From an uncultured Granulicella sp. (GTDB lineage: Bacteria > Acidobacteriota > Terriglobia > Terriglobales > Acidobacteriaceae): a stretch of 64,000 bases of DNA. The notes beneath the pieces were generated by a model that was given only the letters and a program-made list of their open reading frames with translations, was not told the origin of the DNA and did not search any database. Positions 23,901 to 30,831 of this stretch are shown one piece after another; position 1 is the first letter of the stretch; each line of letters starts with the position of its first letter. Made by a program: the position numbers and the translations under genes. The stretch lies in contig CAIZFH010000199.1 of the NCBI GenBank assembly GCA_903932155.1, positions 1-64,000 of the forward strand, read 5' to 3'.

Positions 23901-25313
23901 CGCGGCGAAGTCGCCACAGCGGTGGCGAATGCGCTGAGAATTGGTTGGGCCCAGGTTGGCCCGGAATATCGAGCGTTCAATCCTTCATCGTTGATGGTTC
24001 CACCGCCGCCTCTTTCCTCACTATTTAATGGCATTACTCCGGACCCGTTGCCCACCAAGACCGGCATCGATGTTCTCGAAGCGACAAATTTTGCAGCGCT
24101 GAAAGAAGCTGCGACTCGCAACGGAGGCCATCTGCGTATCGGCCTGCTCACCAATCAGACTGGTGTGGATTCGCTGGGCCGTCGCACTATCGACGTGCTG
24201 CGCGGCATCGGCGGCGGCGTCGAGCTCACCACGCTCTTCTCGCCCGAGCACGGCCTCTTCGGCGCTAAGGACTCGACCAGCATCGCCCAGGAGGTCGATC
24301 CCGCGACCGGACTGAAGGTCATCAGCCTCTACGGCCCAACCGACGCCGACCGACGGCCCAAGCCCGAAGACCTGAAGAACCTCGACGCCATCGTCATCGA
24401 CCTACAGGACGCTGGCGTCCGCTTCTACACCTACGAGACCGTCCTCGGCTACTTCCTGGAAGCATCGGCCCGCGAATTAAGCCAAGGTCACAAATTGGAT
24501 ATCATTGTGCTCGACCGTCCCGATCCAATCGGCGGACTCTCGGTGCAGGGACCGATCTCCGATGCTGAGAAGAACTCCTATATCAACTACACCCCCCTGC
24601 CCCTGCGTCACGGGATGACCTTGGGCGAGCTCGCGAAGTTCCTCGACGAAGGGTCTTCGGCCTACCTGGTTCCCGGAAGCGGTATCAAAGTCGTTGCGCC
24701 ACTCACCGTCGTCCCCATGCAGAACTGGCACCGCGACGAGTTCTTCGATGCTACCGGCGTTCCGTGGGTCAACCCATCGCCGAACTTGCGCAGCATCACC
24801 GAGGCCACGCTCTATCCCGCCCTCGGCATGATGGACGCGACCAACGTCTCGGTGGGGAGGGGAACTACGACCCCCTTTGAAGTCTTCGGCGTGGGCGCGA
24901 CCGCCGCCACAAAGGATGCCCCTGCAATTCCCGCCTGGTTCGACGGCAAAGCCGTTGCGGCTTACCTGACAGCCCGCAATATTTCCGGCGTGGCATTCAC
25001 CGCAACGCAATACGCGGTAGCTGAAGACGCCAATCACTACCCCTACCACGGCCAGACCATCCAGGGCGTGCGCCTTACCGTCACCGACCGCATCGCGCTC
25101 GACTCGCCCGAACTAGGCATCGAGATTCTCTCCGCGCTGCATCATCTCTACCCAACGCGGTTTAATCTCGACAAAGCCGCGCCACTGGTGGCCAACTCGG
25201 AGACGATGGCTGCCCTCGCTCGTGGCGACGATCCACGGACGATTGCCGCTTCGTGGACCTCCGTTCTGGCCGATTTTCGTAAGCGCAGGGAAAAATACCT
25301 CCTCTATCCCTGA
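20913..25313 (+). CDS. Three-part ORF: SSS transporter, beta-lactamase-fold hydrolase and NamZ exo-muramidase
   Basis: 1466 residues in one open frame. Residues 1-~525 are a sodium:solute symporter of about 13 membrane segments (NRSIPWWAIALSIVSAETST, GRIVVAALFLPKYF). A hydrophobic stretch and a repeat-derived linker follow at ~526-575. Residues ~579-1009 are a serine beta-lactamase/CubicO hydrolase with S649-M-T-K652. Residues ~1050-1466 are a DUF1343/GH171 domain (IGLLTNQTGVD, LFSPEHGLFGAKD, DLQDAGVRFYTYETV, NPSPNLRS), the family of the exo-N-acetylmuramidase NamZ. Together they could free MurNAc from wall fragments, process the attached peptide and import the sugar. A copy of the intergenic repeat at 22510-22578 forms the joint, and V527 is encoded by GTG, so two proteins (transporter; hydrolase-NamZ with a signal peptide) remain possible. 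Confidence 0.8.
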   Translation: MPVRLHALDLGVVGLYLIAITLFGLRFSRRRAADSAVATDRSLRGYFLANRSIPWWAIALSIVSAETSTLTIIGTPGLAFAGDFGFLQIVIGYMFGRIVVAALFLPKYFQGEMLTAYQLIDRRFGHTLHKVTAGLFLLTRAAAEGVRVFAVSIVVGIAIGTGSVLSIALISALTLLYTFEGGMAAVIWTDVVQMAIYIGGTLVAIWSLGAHIPGGWATIHAVGAAAGKFHMLNFAMNLTTTYTFWAGVLGGTFLTMASHGTDQLMVQRMLAAKNLSESRLALLSSGVVIFIQFALFLLIGVGLFVFYGRHPAALQALGAANGNRIFPAFIVQQMPVGIAGLLIAAILAAAMSNLSAALNSLSSTTVVDFYMAWRPHAADRERMVVSRASTLLWALVLFAVAVYAVHTGGTGNVVEIGLSIASVAYGCLLGVFLLGTLTRYATQGGAIVGMVVGFALNLTLWQFPGKVLLSGWLYTPTAQQDWKHPPAIVAIPHVAWTWYVLIGAVVTFAVGLLVSVIFRKQSSRIAVPLLLLFCLSFPKPGSPTSASARWGWKGICFTAQAQTSVVPPYKPFTLSPAPLTPDFSAVSAAINTAIAQKKLPGAVVVVGHGGKVVFQQAYGVRKYAGEPDIYGKPSAAEPMTLDTIFDMASMTKVMATSVAVMQLYEEGKLAFDDPVAKYLPEFGVNGKGKVTMRELLTHYSGLPPDVDLKDAWGLNTPDKAEGMRRAMQSTLTSVPGTHFEYSDINYMVLGALVEKLSGESLDQYALKHIFGPLGTKMTSYHPFYCGAYTVVRHDYSRDTGTSGIPSPFDCRLADWYYPDLQTVAPTQHDDQGTKETNPNFDALLRGTVHDPTTRRMGGVAGQAGVFSTADDVALFAQALLDRLAGRPSNFPLKRETLQLMTAPQQPPTAQGGATIFAEDGTTTTGIAQRGFGWDINSAYSRPRGSVFPTAGAGVPASFGHTGFTGTSLWLDPSSDTYVILLANSVHPRGNPSISPLRGEVATAVANALRIGWAQVGPEYRAFNPSSLMVPPPPLSSLFNGITPDPLPTKTGIDVLEATNFAALKEAATRNGGHLRIGLLTNQTGVDSLGRRTIDVLRGIGGGVELTTLFSPEHGLFGAKDSTSIAQEVDPATGLKVISLYGPTDADRRPKPEDLKNLDAIVIDLQDAGVRFYTYETVLGYFLEASARELSQGHKLDIIVLDRPDPIGGLSVQGPISDAEKNSYINYTPLPLRHGMTLGELAKFLDEGSSAYLVPGSGIKVVAPLTVVPMQNWHRDEFFDATGVPWVNPSPNLRSITEATLYPALGMMDATNVSVGRGTTTPFEVFGVGATAATKDAPAIPAWFDGKAVAAYLTARNISGVAFTATQYAVAEDANHYPYHGQTIQGVRLTVTDRIALDSPELGIEILSALHHLYPTRFNLDKAAPLVANSETMAALARGDDPRTIAASWTSVLADFRKRREKYLLYP
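22510..22578 (-). repeat. 69-base dispersed repeat, copy B, inside a coding frame
   Basis: Aligns at about 59 of 69 positions with the reverse complement of 201-269. It encodes FCLSFPKPGSPTSASARWGW and a few more residues between the transporter and hydrolase domains, and it does not break the frame. Confidence 0.7.
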
Positions 25314-25422
25314 AGTAACGAAGGTATCTCCCCAGCTACCTTGTCACCACCTATTCACACGGCGTTTTCATATCTGCGTCACAATAGAGGTTGTCGTTTT
25401 TTCAGGCGAGGAGTCGTCCATC

Positions 25423-26097
25423 ATGCCGCGTATCAACTTTCATCTGCAACTGGCCGAGTTGAAGGACAAGCTTTTGGCGATGGCGGCGTTGTCGCAGCAG
25501 GCATTGGATTTTTCTGTGGAGGGCTACCTGGAGCGCGATATGGCGCTGTGTGACCATGTGCTGGAGATTGAGGAGGCCATCAACACCGCTGAAACCGTGG
25601 TCGACGAGATGGCCTACGAACTCCTCGCCAAGGAGCAGCCTATGGCCATCGATCTGCGCTTCATCCTGTCGGTAATCAAGATTAATGGCGACCTGGAACG
25701 GATTGGCGATCAGGCCGCCAACATAGCGGAGCGAGCGTTGGCATTGAAGGACGAGCCTGCGCTCACGCTGCCGGTTGATATCCAGCATATGGGCGAACGT
25801 GCCGGAGTCATGATCCGCTCCGCGATTCAGGCGCTGCTGGAGGCAGATCCCAGGATGGCCGATACCGTGCTCTCCATGGACGACGCCGTCGACGCCAGCA
25901 ACAAGGTGGTGCAGGCAGAACTGATGGAAGTGATGCAGCAGAAGCCGGAGGTCAGCACGCAGGCACTCACTGCGATTCTGGTTGCCCGCAATCTGGAGCG
26001 CTCCGCCGACCATGCCACCAATATTGCCGAGGATGTCATCTTCTGGCTGCGCGGTTCCGATGTGCGCCACAAGTTCTCCCTGGTCGAGGCGGACTAA
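25423..26097 (+). CDS. phoU: PhoU-family phosphate signalling protein
   Basis: 224 residues, the normal PhoU length. It has two helical-bundle repeats with the metal-binding signatures EEAINTAETVVDEMAYEL in the first and SMDDAVDASNKVVQAEL in the second, plus two DLERIGDQAANIAE / NLERSADHATNIAEDV motifs. In other bacteria PhoU restrains the PstSCAB transporter and the PhoR kinase; no pst or phoBR genes are in the window, so this is an orphan copy here. ATG 25423 follows GGCGAGGAG; the in-frame upstream start at 25222 overlaps the previous gene and is rejected. Confidence 0.92.
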   Translation: MPRINFHLQLAELKDKLLAMAALSQQALDFSVEGYLERDMALCDHVLEIEEAINTAETVVDEMAYELLAKEQPMAIDLRFILSVIKINGDLERIGDQAANIAERALALKDEPALTLPVDIQHMGERAGVMIRSAIQALLEADPRMADTVLSMDDAVDASNKVVQAELMEVMQQKPEVSTQALTAILVARNLERSADHATNIAEDVIFWLRGSDVRHKFSLVEAD

Positions 26098-26134
26098 CCG
26101 CAGCCTCTTTGTCCCGCGCGGGCGTGGCACACGT

Positions 26135-26163
26135 TTGACGCGGCGGCGTAGCCCAAATAGACT
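26135..26163 (+). promoter_or_regulatory. Promoter of the structured small RNA
   Basis: TTGACG at 26135-26140, exactly 17 bases, then TAGACT at 26158-26163. Transcription would start around 26169-26171, at the foot of the stem that closes the RNA below. Confidence 0.55.
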
Positions 26164-26166
26164 TAA

Positions 26167-26320
26167 CTCTGTGAGGAAGCGCGACCACAATCCGTCCGCG
26201 TGCTGCTTGGCCTGTTGTTGCAGGGCCGTGCGCCGTCGCCCCTCTTCCGCTTCGTAGTAGTGCAATCCGTGAAGCCACAGAGCAGCAGATCGAGCGCCCA
26301 CAAATCAGGTGGGCATTTTT
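26167..26320 (+). ncRNA. Structured small RNA with own promoter and terminator (6S-like candidate)
   Basis: About 150 bases without an ORF. A closing stem pairs CTCTGTG (26167-26173) with CACAGAG (26276-26282). Inside it, GGAAG (26175-26179) pairs with CTTCC (26244-26248), GCGAC (26181-26185) with GTCGC (26235-26239), and a separate 3' hairpin is GCTTC (26249-26253) with GAAGC (26271-26275). The apex holds a GGCCTG/CAGGGCC pairing. The RNA is preceded by a good promoter and ends in an intrinsic terminator. A long rod with a 3'-side hairpin in its middle, in this size range, recalls 6S RNA, but I cannot match a consensus by eye. A cis-acting attenuator for nirA is the other possibility. Confidence 0.5.
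26296..26320 (+). terminator. Intrinsic terminator of the small RNA
   Basis: GCCCAC, a seven-base loop AAATCAG, GTGGGC, then ATTTTT. It ends 84 bases before the nirA start, so nirA needs a later promoter or readthrough. Confidence 0.7.
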
Positions 26321-26404
26321 ATTGACTCGCACATCTTCATCGCCCTTCAGGCCACTTTGCCCCATCCGTTCATCCGTAAACAATAAGGAACTTTCAGGAA
26401 TCAT

Positions 26405-28147
26405 ATGACCGATCTCGCACCTCAGACGCCGCCCGCCGCATCAACATCCGTCAAGGAGACCAAGGCCCAGAAGGCCGAGCGGTTGAAGCTCGCCAAGAAC
26501 CCGTGGGAGGCCTGGGACGAGGTGCGCCAGTTTGCGCGCGAGGGACGCACTGCCGTGTTGCCGGAGTGGGCCGAGTTCTACTTCAAATGGTGGGGCGTCT
26601 ACACCCAGGGTGATGGCGCGGGTGTCACCGGCGGCAAGGATGGCGTAGGCAAGGCCACCGAGTACTTCATGATGCGCATCGGCCTACCCAATGGCCTGCT
26701 CACCTCGCATCAGCTTCGCGTCATCGGCGAGCTCACAAAAAAATATGCGCGCAACCTGGCCGACATCACCACCCGCCAGAACATCCAACTGCACTGGCTT
26801 ACCATCCAGGCGCTGTCGGAGGTCGTCGATGCGCTCACCGCCATCGGCCTCAGTCCCAAGGGCGCATGTGGCGACGTATTGCGCAATGTCACCGGCTGCC
26901 CGCTCGCTGGGCTGGACGGTCATGAGTTGATCGACGCCAGACCGCTTGCTGTGGAGGTGGCGCACAAGCTCACCGCCAATCCGGAGTTCTACAACCTGCC
27001 GCGCAAATTCAAGGTCACGGTCACCGGCTGTCCTGTATGGTGCTCCTACCCGGAGATCAACGACGTAGCACTCACCGCCATCATGCGCGAGGTCGACGGC
27101 CTGGAAGAGATCGGCTATACCCTGCGCGTCGGCGGCGGCCTCTCCACCGAGCCCCACATCGGCGTCCGCATCCCCGCGTTTATCCCGCAGGACAAGGCCT
27201 ACTCTGTCGTCGAAGCCGTCCTGCGTATTTTCAAGGAGCAAACCGAACTGCGCGAGAACCGCACCCGAGCGCGCATCAAGTATCTCTTCATGCGCCACGG
27301 CTGGACCGCTGAAACCATGCTCGAAGCCATCGAACAGAAGCTCGGATATAAGCTCGATCCCAGCCCCGTAAGCGAGGACGTTGTCCCCGACGATGTCTAT
27401 CGCGATCATATCGGCGTTACCCCGCAGCGCCAGCCCGGTCTCTCCGCCATCGGCGCCAGCGTGATGGGAGGACGGCTCTCCGGCGACCAGCTTATCCAGC
27501 TCGCCGACCTAGCCGAGGAGTTCGGCGATGGCAACCTCCGCGCCACCATCATGCAGAACATCCTTGTCGCCAATGTTCCCAATGCGCGCACCCGTGACGC
27601 AGTGCATCGGTTGAACCAGATCGGCCTGCAAGTCGAAGTCACTCCCTTCTGGCGCGGCGCTATCGCCTGCACCGGTACCGAGTTCTGCAAGCTCGCCATC
27701 GCGGAGACCAAGGCCTTCTCCAAGTGGCTCACCAGTGAGATGGAAGAGCGCCTGCCCGGCTTCGATCAGCAGATCAAGCTGCACGTCACCGGCTGCACCA
27801 ACTCTTGCGGCCAGAGCTGGATCGCCGATATCGGTCTCGAAGGCAAGAAGATCAAGAAGGACGGCAAGATGGTCGATGCCTTCTACTTCTGCGTCGGCGG
27901 CGCGGTCGGTAAATACGCAGCCATCGCACGCCAGATCGGCTTCCGCGCGGCGGCCGAAGATTGTCCCGAGGCCATCGAGCGCCTGCTGCGCGCCTACCTC
28001 TCTGCCCGCACTCCGGGCGAAGACCTCCGCGCATACTTCACACGCACCGACGACGAGACCCTCCGCGCGCAGCTAGCCGGCAACGCCATCGCCCCAGTCG
28101 AGCGCGACCCTCCTCCAGTGGGCGGACGCCACGTCGCGGACGCATAA
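26405..28147 (+). CDS. nirA: Ferredoxin-type assimilatory nitrite reductase (NirA-like)
   Basis: 580 residues. It has duplicated nitrite/sulfite reductase half-domains and the sirohaem-[4Fe-4S] ligand set C422-x5-C428 (ACTGTEFCKLAIAETK) and C464-x3-C468 (VTGCTNSCGQ). The TGTEFC form and the overall length point to six-electron reduction of nitrite to ammonia with ferredoxin rather than to sulfite reductase, though a sulfite substrate cannot be excluded by eye. AGGA at 26396-26399 precedes ATG 26405. Two sirohaem-synthesis genes follow directly, so the operon makes the enzyme and its cofactor. No nitrate reductase or nitrate transporter gene is present here. Confidence 0.85.
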   Translation: MTDLAPQTPPAASTSVKETKAQKAERLKLAKNPWEAWDEVRQFAREGRTAVLPEWAEFYFKWWGVYTQGDGAGVTGGKDGVGKATEYFMMRIGLPNGLLTSHQLRVIGELTKKYARNLADITTRQNIQLHWLTIQALSEVVDALTAIGLSPKGACGDVLRNVTGCPLAGLDGHELIDARPLAVEVAHKLTANPEFYNLPRKFKVTVTGCPVWCSYPEINDVALTAIMREVDGLEEIGYTLRVGGGLSTEPHIGVRIPAFIPQDKAYSVVEAVLRIFKEQTELRENRTRARIKYLFMRHGWTAETMLEAIEQKLGYKLDPSPVSEDVVPDDVYRDHIGVTPQRQPGLSAIGASVMGGRLSGDQLIQLADLAEEFGDGNLRATIMQNILVANVPNARTRDAVHRLNQIGLQVEVTPFWRGAIACTGTEFCKLAIAETKAFSKWLTSEMEERLPGFDQQIKLHVTGCTNSCGQSWIADIGLEGKKIKKDGKMVDAFYFCVGGAVGKYAAIARQIGFRAAAEDCPEAIERLLRAYLSARTPGEDLRAYFTRTDDETLRAQLAGNAIAPVERDPPPVGGRHVADA

Positions 28148-28153
28148 TTGTCT

Positions 28154-28804
28154 ATGCCTCTCTTCCCCATCTTCCTCAAACTGACGGGCCGGCCTTGCAT
28201 CGTCATCGGCGGCGGCAATCTTGCCGAATCGAAGATTGATTCGCTGCTCACATCCGAGGCGCGAGTCACCGTCATCGCACCCACAGCCAGCGCGCGCATC
28301 GTCGAGATGTCAAACTCAGGCGAGATCGTCTTGTATCAACGCGAGTACACGCTTGGCGACCTCGCAGGACACTTCCTTGTCGTCGCCGCAACCGACAATC
28401 CAGCAGTCAATCGCGCCGTCTTTGCCGAAGCAGAAGCTGCGGGAATCCTCATCAATGCGGTGGACGATCCACCCTTCTGCGACTTCTACTTCCCCTCCGT
28501 CGTCCGTCGCGGAGACCTGCAGATTGCCATCTCCACCGCAGGCGCAAGTCCCGCTCTGGCCCAGCGTCTGCGTAAGCAGATCGACGCGCTCCTTCCACTT
28601 GACACCGGTGATTGGCTCGCCGAGTTGGGCAATCTCCGCCGCGAGGTACTGCAACGCGAGCCCGCCAACGATGCCCGCCGCGAGCTTCTCCACCAACTCG
28701 CCAGCCGCGAACTCTGTGGCTTCGACGGATGCCCCACCCGCGCATTCGCCCGCCGCCATGCCCAAACAAATCCACTACCCGCGCCAACCGAGCCCAAGCC
28801 ATGA
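28154..28804 (+). CDS. Precorrin-2 dehydrogenase/sirohydrochlorin ferrochelatase (CysG N-terminal, Met8-like)
   Basis: 216 residues. PLFPIFLKLTGRPCIVIGGGNLAESKI is split here as the entry PLFPIFLKL and the NAD-binding GGGNLAESKI of the Met8/CysG-B fold. It is followed by VAATDNPAVNRAVF and INAVDDPPFCDFYFPSVV, where the aspartate of NAVDDP is the expected catalytic residue, and ISTAGASPALAQRLR. It oxidises precorrin-2 and inserts iron to make sirohaem for NirA. The ATG at 28154 is preferred over TTG at 28148, which abuts the nirA stop. Its stop overlaps the next start as ATGA. Confidence 0.88.
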   Translation: MPLFPIFLKLTGRPCIVIGGGNLAESKIDSLLTSEARVTVIAPTASARIVEMSNSGEIVLYQREYTLGDLAGHFLVVAATDNPAVNRAVFAEAEAAGILINAVDDPPFCDFYFPSVVRRGDLQIAISTAGASPALAQRLRKQIDALLPLDTGDWLAELGNLRREVLQREPANDARRELLHQLASRELCGFDGCPTRAFARRHAQTNPLPAPTEPKP

Positions 28805-29550
28805 AGAGATCGGCGCAATCTGGCGTGGTCTATCTTGTCGGTGCGGGGCCGGGTGACCCTGAGCTATTGACGCTGCGCGCCATCCGGCTGATCGAAACCG
28901 CGGATGTCATCCTGCCCGACGACCTGGTCTCAGACGAAGTCCTCGCTCTGGCCTCTCCTACCGCACTCATTGTTCCCGTGGGCAAGCGTTGCGGGCAGCC
29001 GCGCATCACCCAGGCCGGCATTCATGCGCTCATGCTGGAGCACGCCAGTGCGGGCCGCAGCGTTGTTCGTCTCAAGTCCGGCGAGCCGCTCATCTTCGGC
29101 CGCGCCGGTGAGGAGATCGCCGCGCTCACGGATGCGGGAATACCCTTCGAGATCGTGCCCGGAATTACGGCAGCATTCGCCGTGGCCGCCGCGCTAAAGA
29201 CTCCGCTCACCGACCGCAGCTCCGCCTCGAAGCTCATCTTCGCCACCGCGCATCACGCAGCGCCACGGCCCGATGAGCCAGCCAAGTTACAGATCACACC
29301 CAAGTGGGAGGGAGCGTTCCCCAAAGACGCAACGCTTGTGATCTACATGCCGGGGCGTAACTTTCGCGCGTTGGCCGATGATCTGATCGCTTCCGGCATC
29401 GATGCGGCAACCCCATGCGTGGCCGTCTCCAATGCGACGTTATCCGATGAGCGCGTGCTTTACACAACTCTGGCGGCAATCACCGACGACGCAGTAGGCC
29501 CAGCGCCGGTGCTACTGCTGATCGGTGATGCTATCCGTCCAGCTACTTGA
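28801..29550 (+). CDS. cobA: Uroporphyrinogen-III C-methyltransferase (SUMT)
   Basis: 249 residues. VYLVGAGPGDPELLTLRA is the classic tetrapyrrole methyltransferase motif, with GQPRITQAGIHALM, RLKSGEPLIFGRAGEE and PGITAAFAVAAAL following. It methylates uroporphyrinogen III at C2 and C7 to give precorrin-2, the substrate of the preceding enzyme. ATG 28801 overlaps the upstream stop (ATGA), indicating translational coupling. The longer in-frame ORF from 28612 runs through the previous gene and is rejected. Its 3' end overlaps the convergent HlyD gene by eight bases (29543-29550). Confidence 0.92.
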   Translation: MKRSAQSGVVYLVGAGPGDPELLTLRAIRLIETADVILPDDLVSDEVLALASPTALIVPVGKRCGQPRITQAGIHALMLEHASAGRSVVRLKSGEPLIFGRAGEEIAALTDAGIPFEIVPGITAAFAVAAALKTPLTDRSSASKLIFATAHHAAPRPDEPAKLQITPKWEGAFPKDATLVIYMPGRNFRALADDLIASGIDAATPCVAVSNATLSDERVLYTTLAAITDDAVGPAPVLLLIGDAIRPAT

Positions 29551-30829
29551 TATCGACCACTGGCGTCACCGACAGCCCCGGACGCAGCACATAGTCCCCA
29601 TCTTCCTGCTGCAGGTTGGCGAAGTCAATGCGCACAGGAATCCGCTGCACCACCTTGACGTAGTTGCCGGTCGCGTTCTCCGGCGGAAACAGCGAGAGCA
29701 TCGATCCTGTCGCCCCACCAACCTGCGTTATCTTGCCAGAGAACTTGCGCCCACCGTAGGCATCCACTTTGATCGACACCGTCTGTCCCGCGTGCATGTG
29801 GGTCAGTTGTGTCTCCTTGAAGTTGGCCGTTACCCACAAGTCGGTCAGTGGGACAATGGTCATCAGGTCCTGTCCGGCGGCCAGGTTGGCGCCCACCTCC
29901 ACGCTCTTTTTGTTCACGATTCCAGCCACTGGAGCAGTGATTCGCGTATAGCCAAGGTTCAGCTTCGCCTGCTCTACCTTGGATTGTGCCTGCTGGATGG
30001 CTGCTCTCGCCGCGGCCGCGCGGGACTGCTGCACCCGCACCTGGTCGGGACCGTTCTTCACCGATTGTTCCGACTGCGCCTGCGACTGGACGAGGTGTTG
30101 ACGCGCGCTGGAAACCGCGTTCTGCTGTGCCAGTACACTGGCCTCGGCCTCTGAAACCGCGGCCTTCGAGGCAGCTGCGGCAGCCACCGCTGCGTCGTAC
30201 TGCTGCTTCGAGATCACGTCCTTCTCGACCAGCGGCTTGTAGCGATCCACGTCGTCCTGCGCTTTCTGCGCGTTGGCCTTGGCCTCTAGTACGCGCGCGT
30301 TGGCAACCTCTACCTGCTTCTCCGCTTGCGCCACCAAATCAGTCGAGCCCCGAACGTCGCTGGCGGTCGTGCTCACCGTGGTGCCAACGCTCACCTGTGT
30401 GATCGGCACATTCACCGTGGCCTGCGCGTATTCTGCCTGTGCGCTGGCAAGGTTCGCCTGCGCCTGCTCCAGCGCTACCTGGTAGTCGGTGGGGTCAATC
30501 TCGGCCAGCAACTGGCCGGCCTGCACCGTCTGGTTGTCATCCACATATACCTTCACCACCTGGCCTGAGACGCGCGCGCTGATCTGGTACAGGTTACCGT
30601 CCACCTGCGCGTCGTCGGTGTCTTCGGTAAAGCTGGCGCGCCAATAGAAGAATGCTGCAGCAAGTACTAGCAACAATACGACGCCGATGACAACGAACTT
30701 ACGGCTGCCGTTGTTCTGCGTGCTGTCGCCTGTTGCGCTCGCCGCCTGTACGCTGGCTGGTGCGTTGCCCTTGTTATCTGCGTTCTGGTCGGCGGCCTGC
30801 GTGCCGCTCTGGTTCTGTTCGTCTGCCAC
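29543..30829 (-). CDS. HlyD/EmrA-type membrane fusion protein
   Basis: 428 residues. An N-terminal polar leader precedes one membrane helix (VVIGVVLLLVLAAAFFYW). A biotinyl-lipoyl half (AQVDGNLYQISARVSGQVVKV), a long alpha-hairpin rich in Ala/Gln/Lys, the second half (ITAPVAGIVNKKSVEVGANL) and a beta-barrel follow. It would bridge an inner-membrane pump to TolC in a tripartite export system of EmrAB type. It starts at GTG 30829, two bases after the TolC stop, with GGGAGGGAAG just upstream. No inner-membrane pump gene is found: the gene meets cobA tail to tail. Confidence 0.88.
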   Translation of the reverse strand: MADEQNQSGTQAADQNADNKGNAPASVQAASATGDSTQNNGSRKFVVIGVVLLLVLAAAFFYWRASFTEDTDDAQVDGNLYQISARVSGQVVKVYVDDNQTVQAGQLLAEIDPTDYQVALEQAQANLASAQAEYAQATVNVPITQVSVGTTVSTTASDVRGSTDLVAQAEKQVEVANARVLEAKANAQKAQDDVDRYKPLVEKDVISKQQYDAAVAAAAASKAAVSEAEASVLAQQNAVSSARQHLVQSQAQSEQSVKNGPDQVRVQQSRAAAARAAIQQAQSKVEQAKLNLGYTRITAPVAGIVNKKSVEVGANLAAGQDLMTIVPLTDLWVTANFKETQLTHMHAGQTVSIKVDAYGGRKFSGKITQVGGATGSMLSLFPPENATGNYVKVVQRIPVRIDFANLQQEDGDYVLRPGLSVTPVVDIK

Positions 30830-30831
30830 GG

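Noticed and set aside
20913-25313. The three-domain ORF as a plain assembly or frameshift artefact
   Set aside because: The whole frame is open with conserved motifs in all three parts, and the joint is explained by an identifiable repeat; an undetected sequencing error there cannot be fully excluded and is stated in the finding.
26098-26404. tRNA or SRP RNA in the phoU-nirA gap
   Set aside because: No cloverleaf or TTCRA arm and no GGAAGCAGCC-type SRP tetraloop motif; the structure suits another class of RNA.
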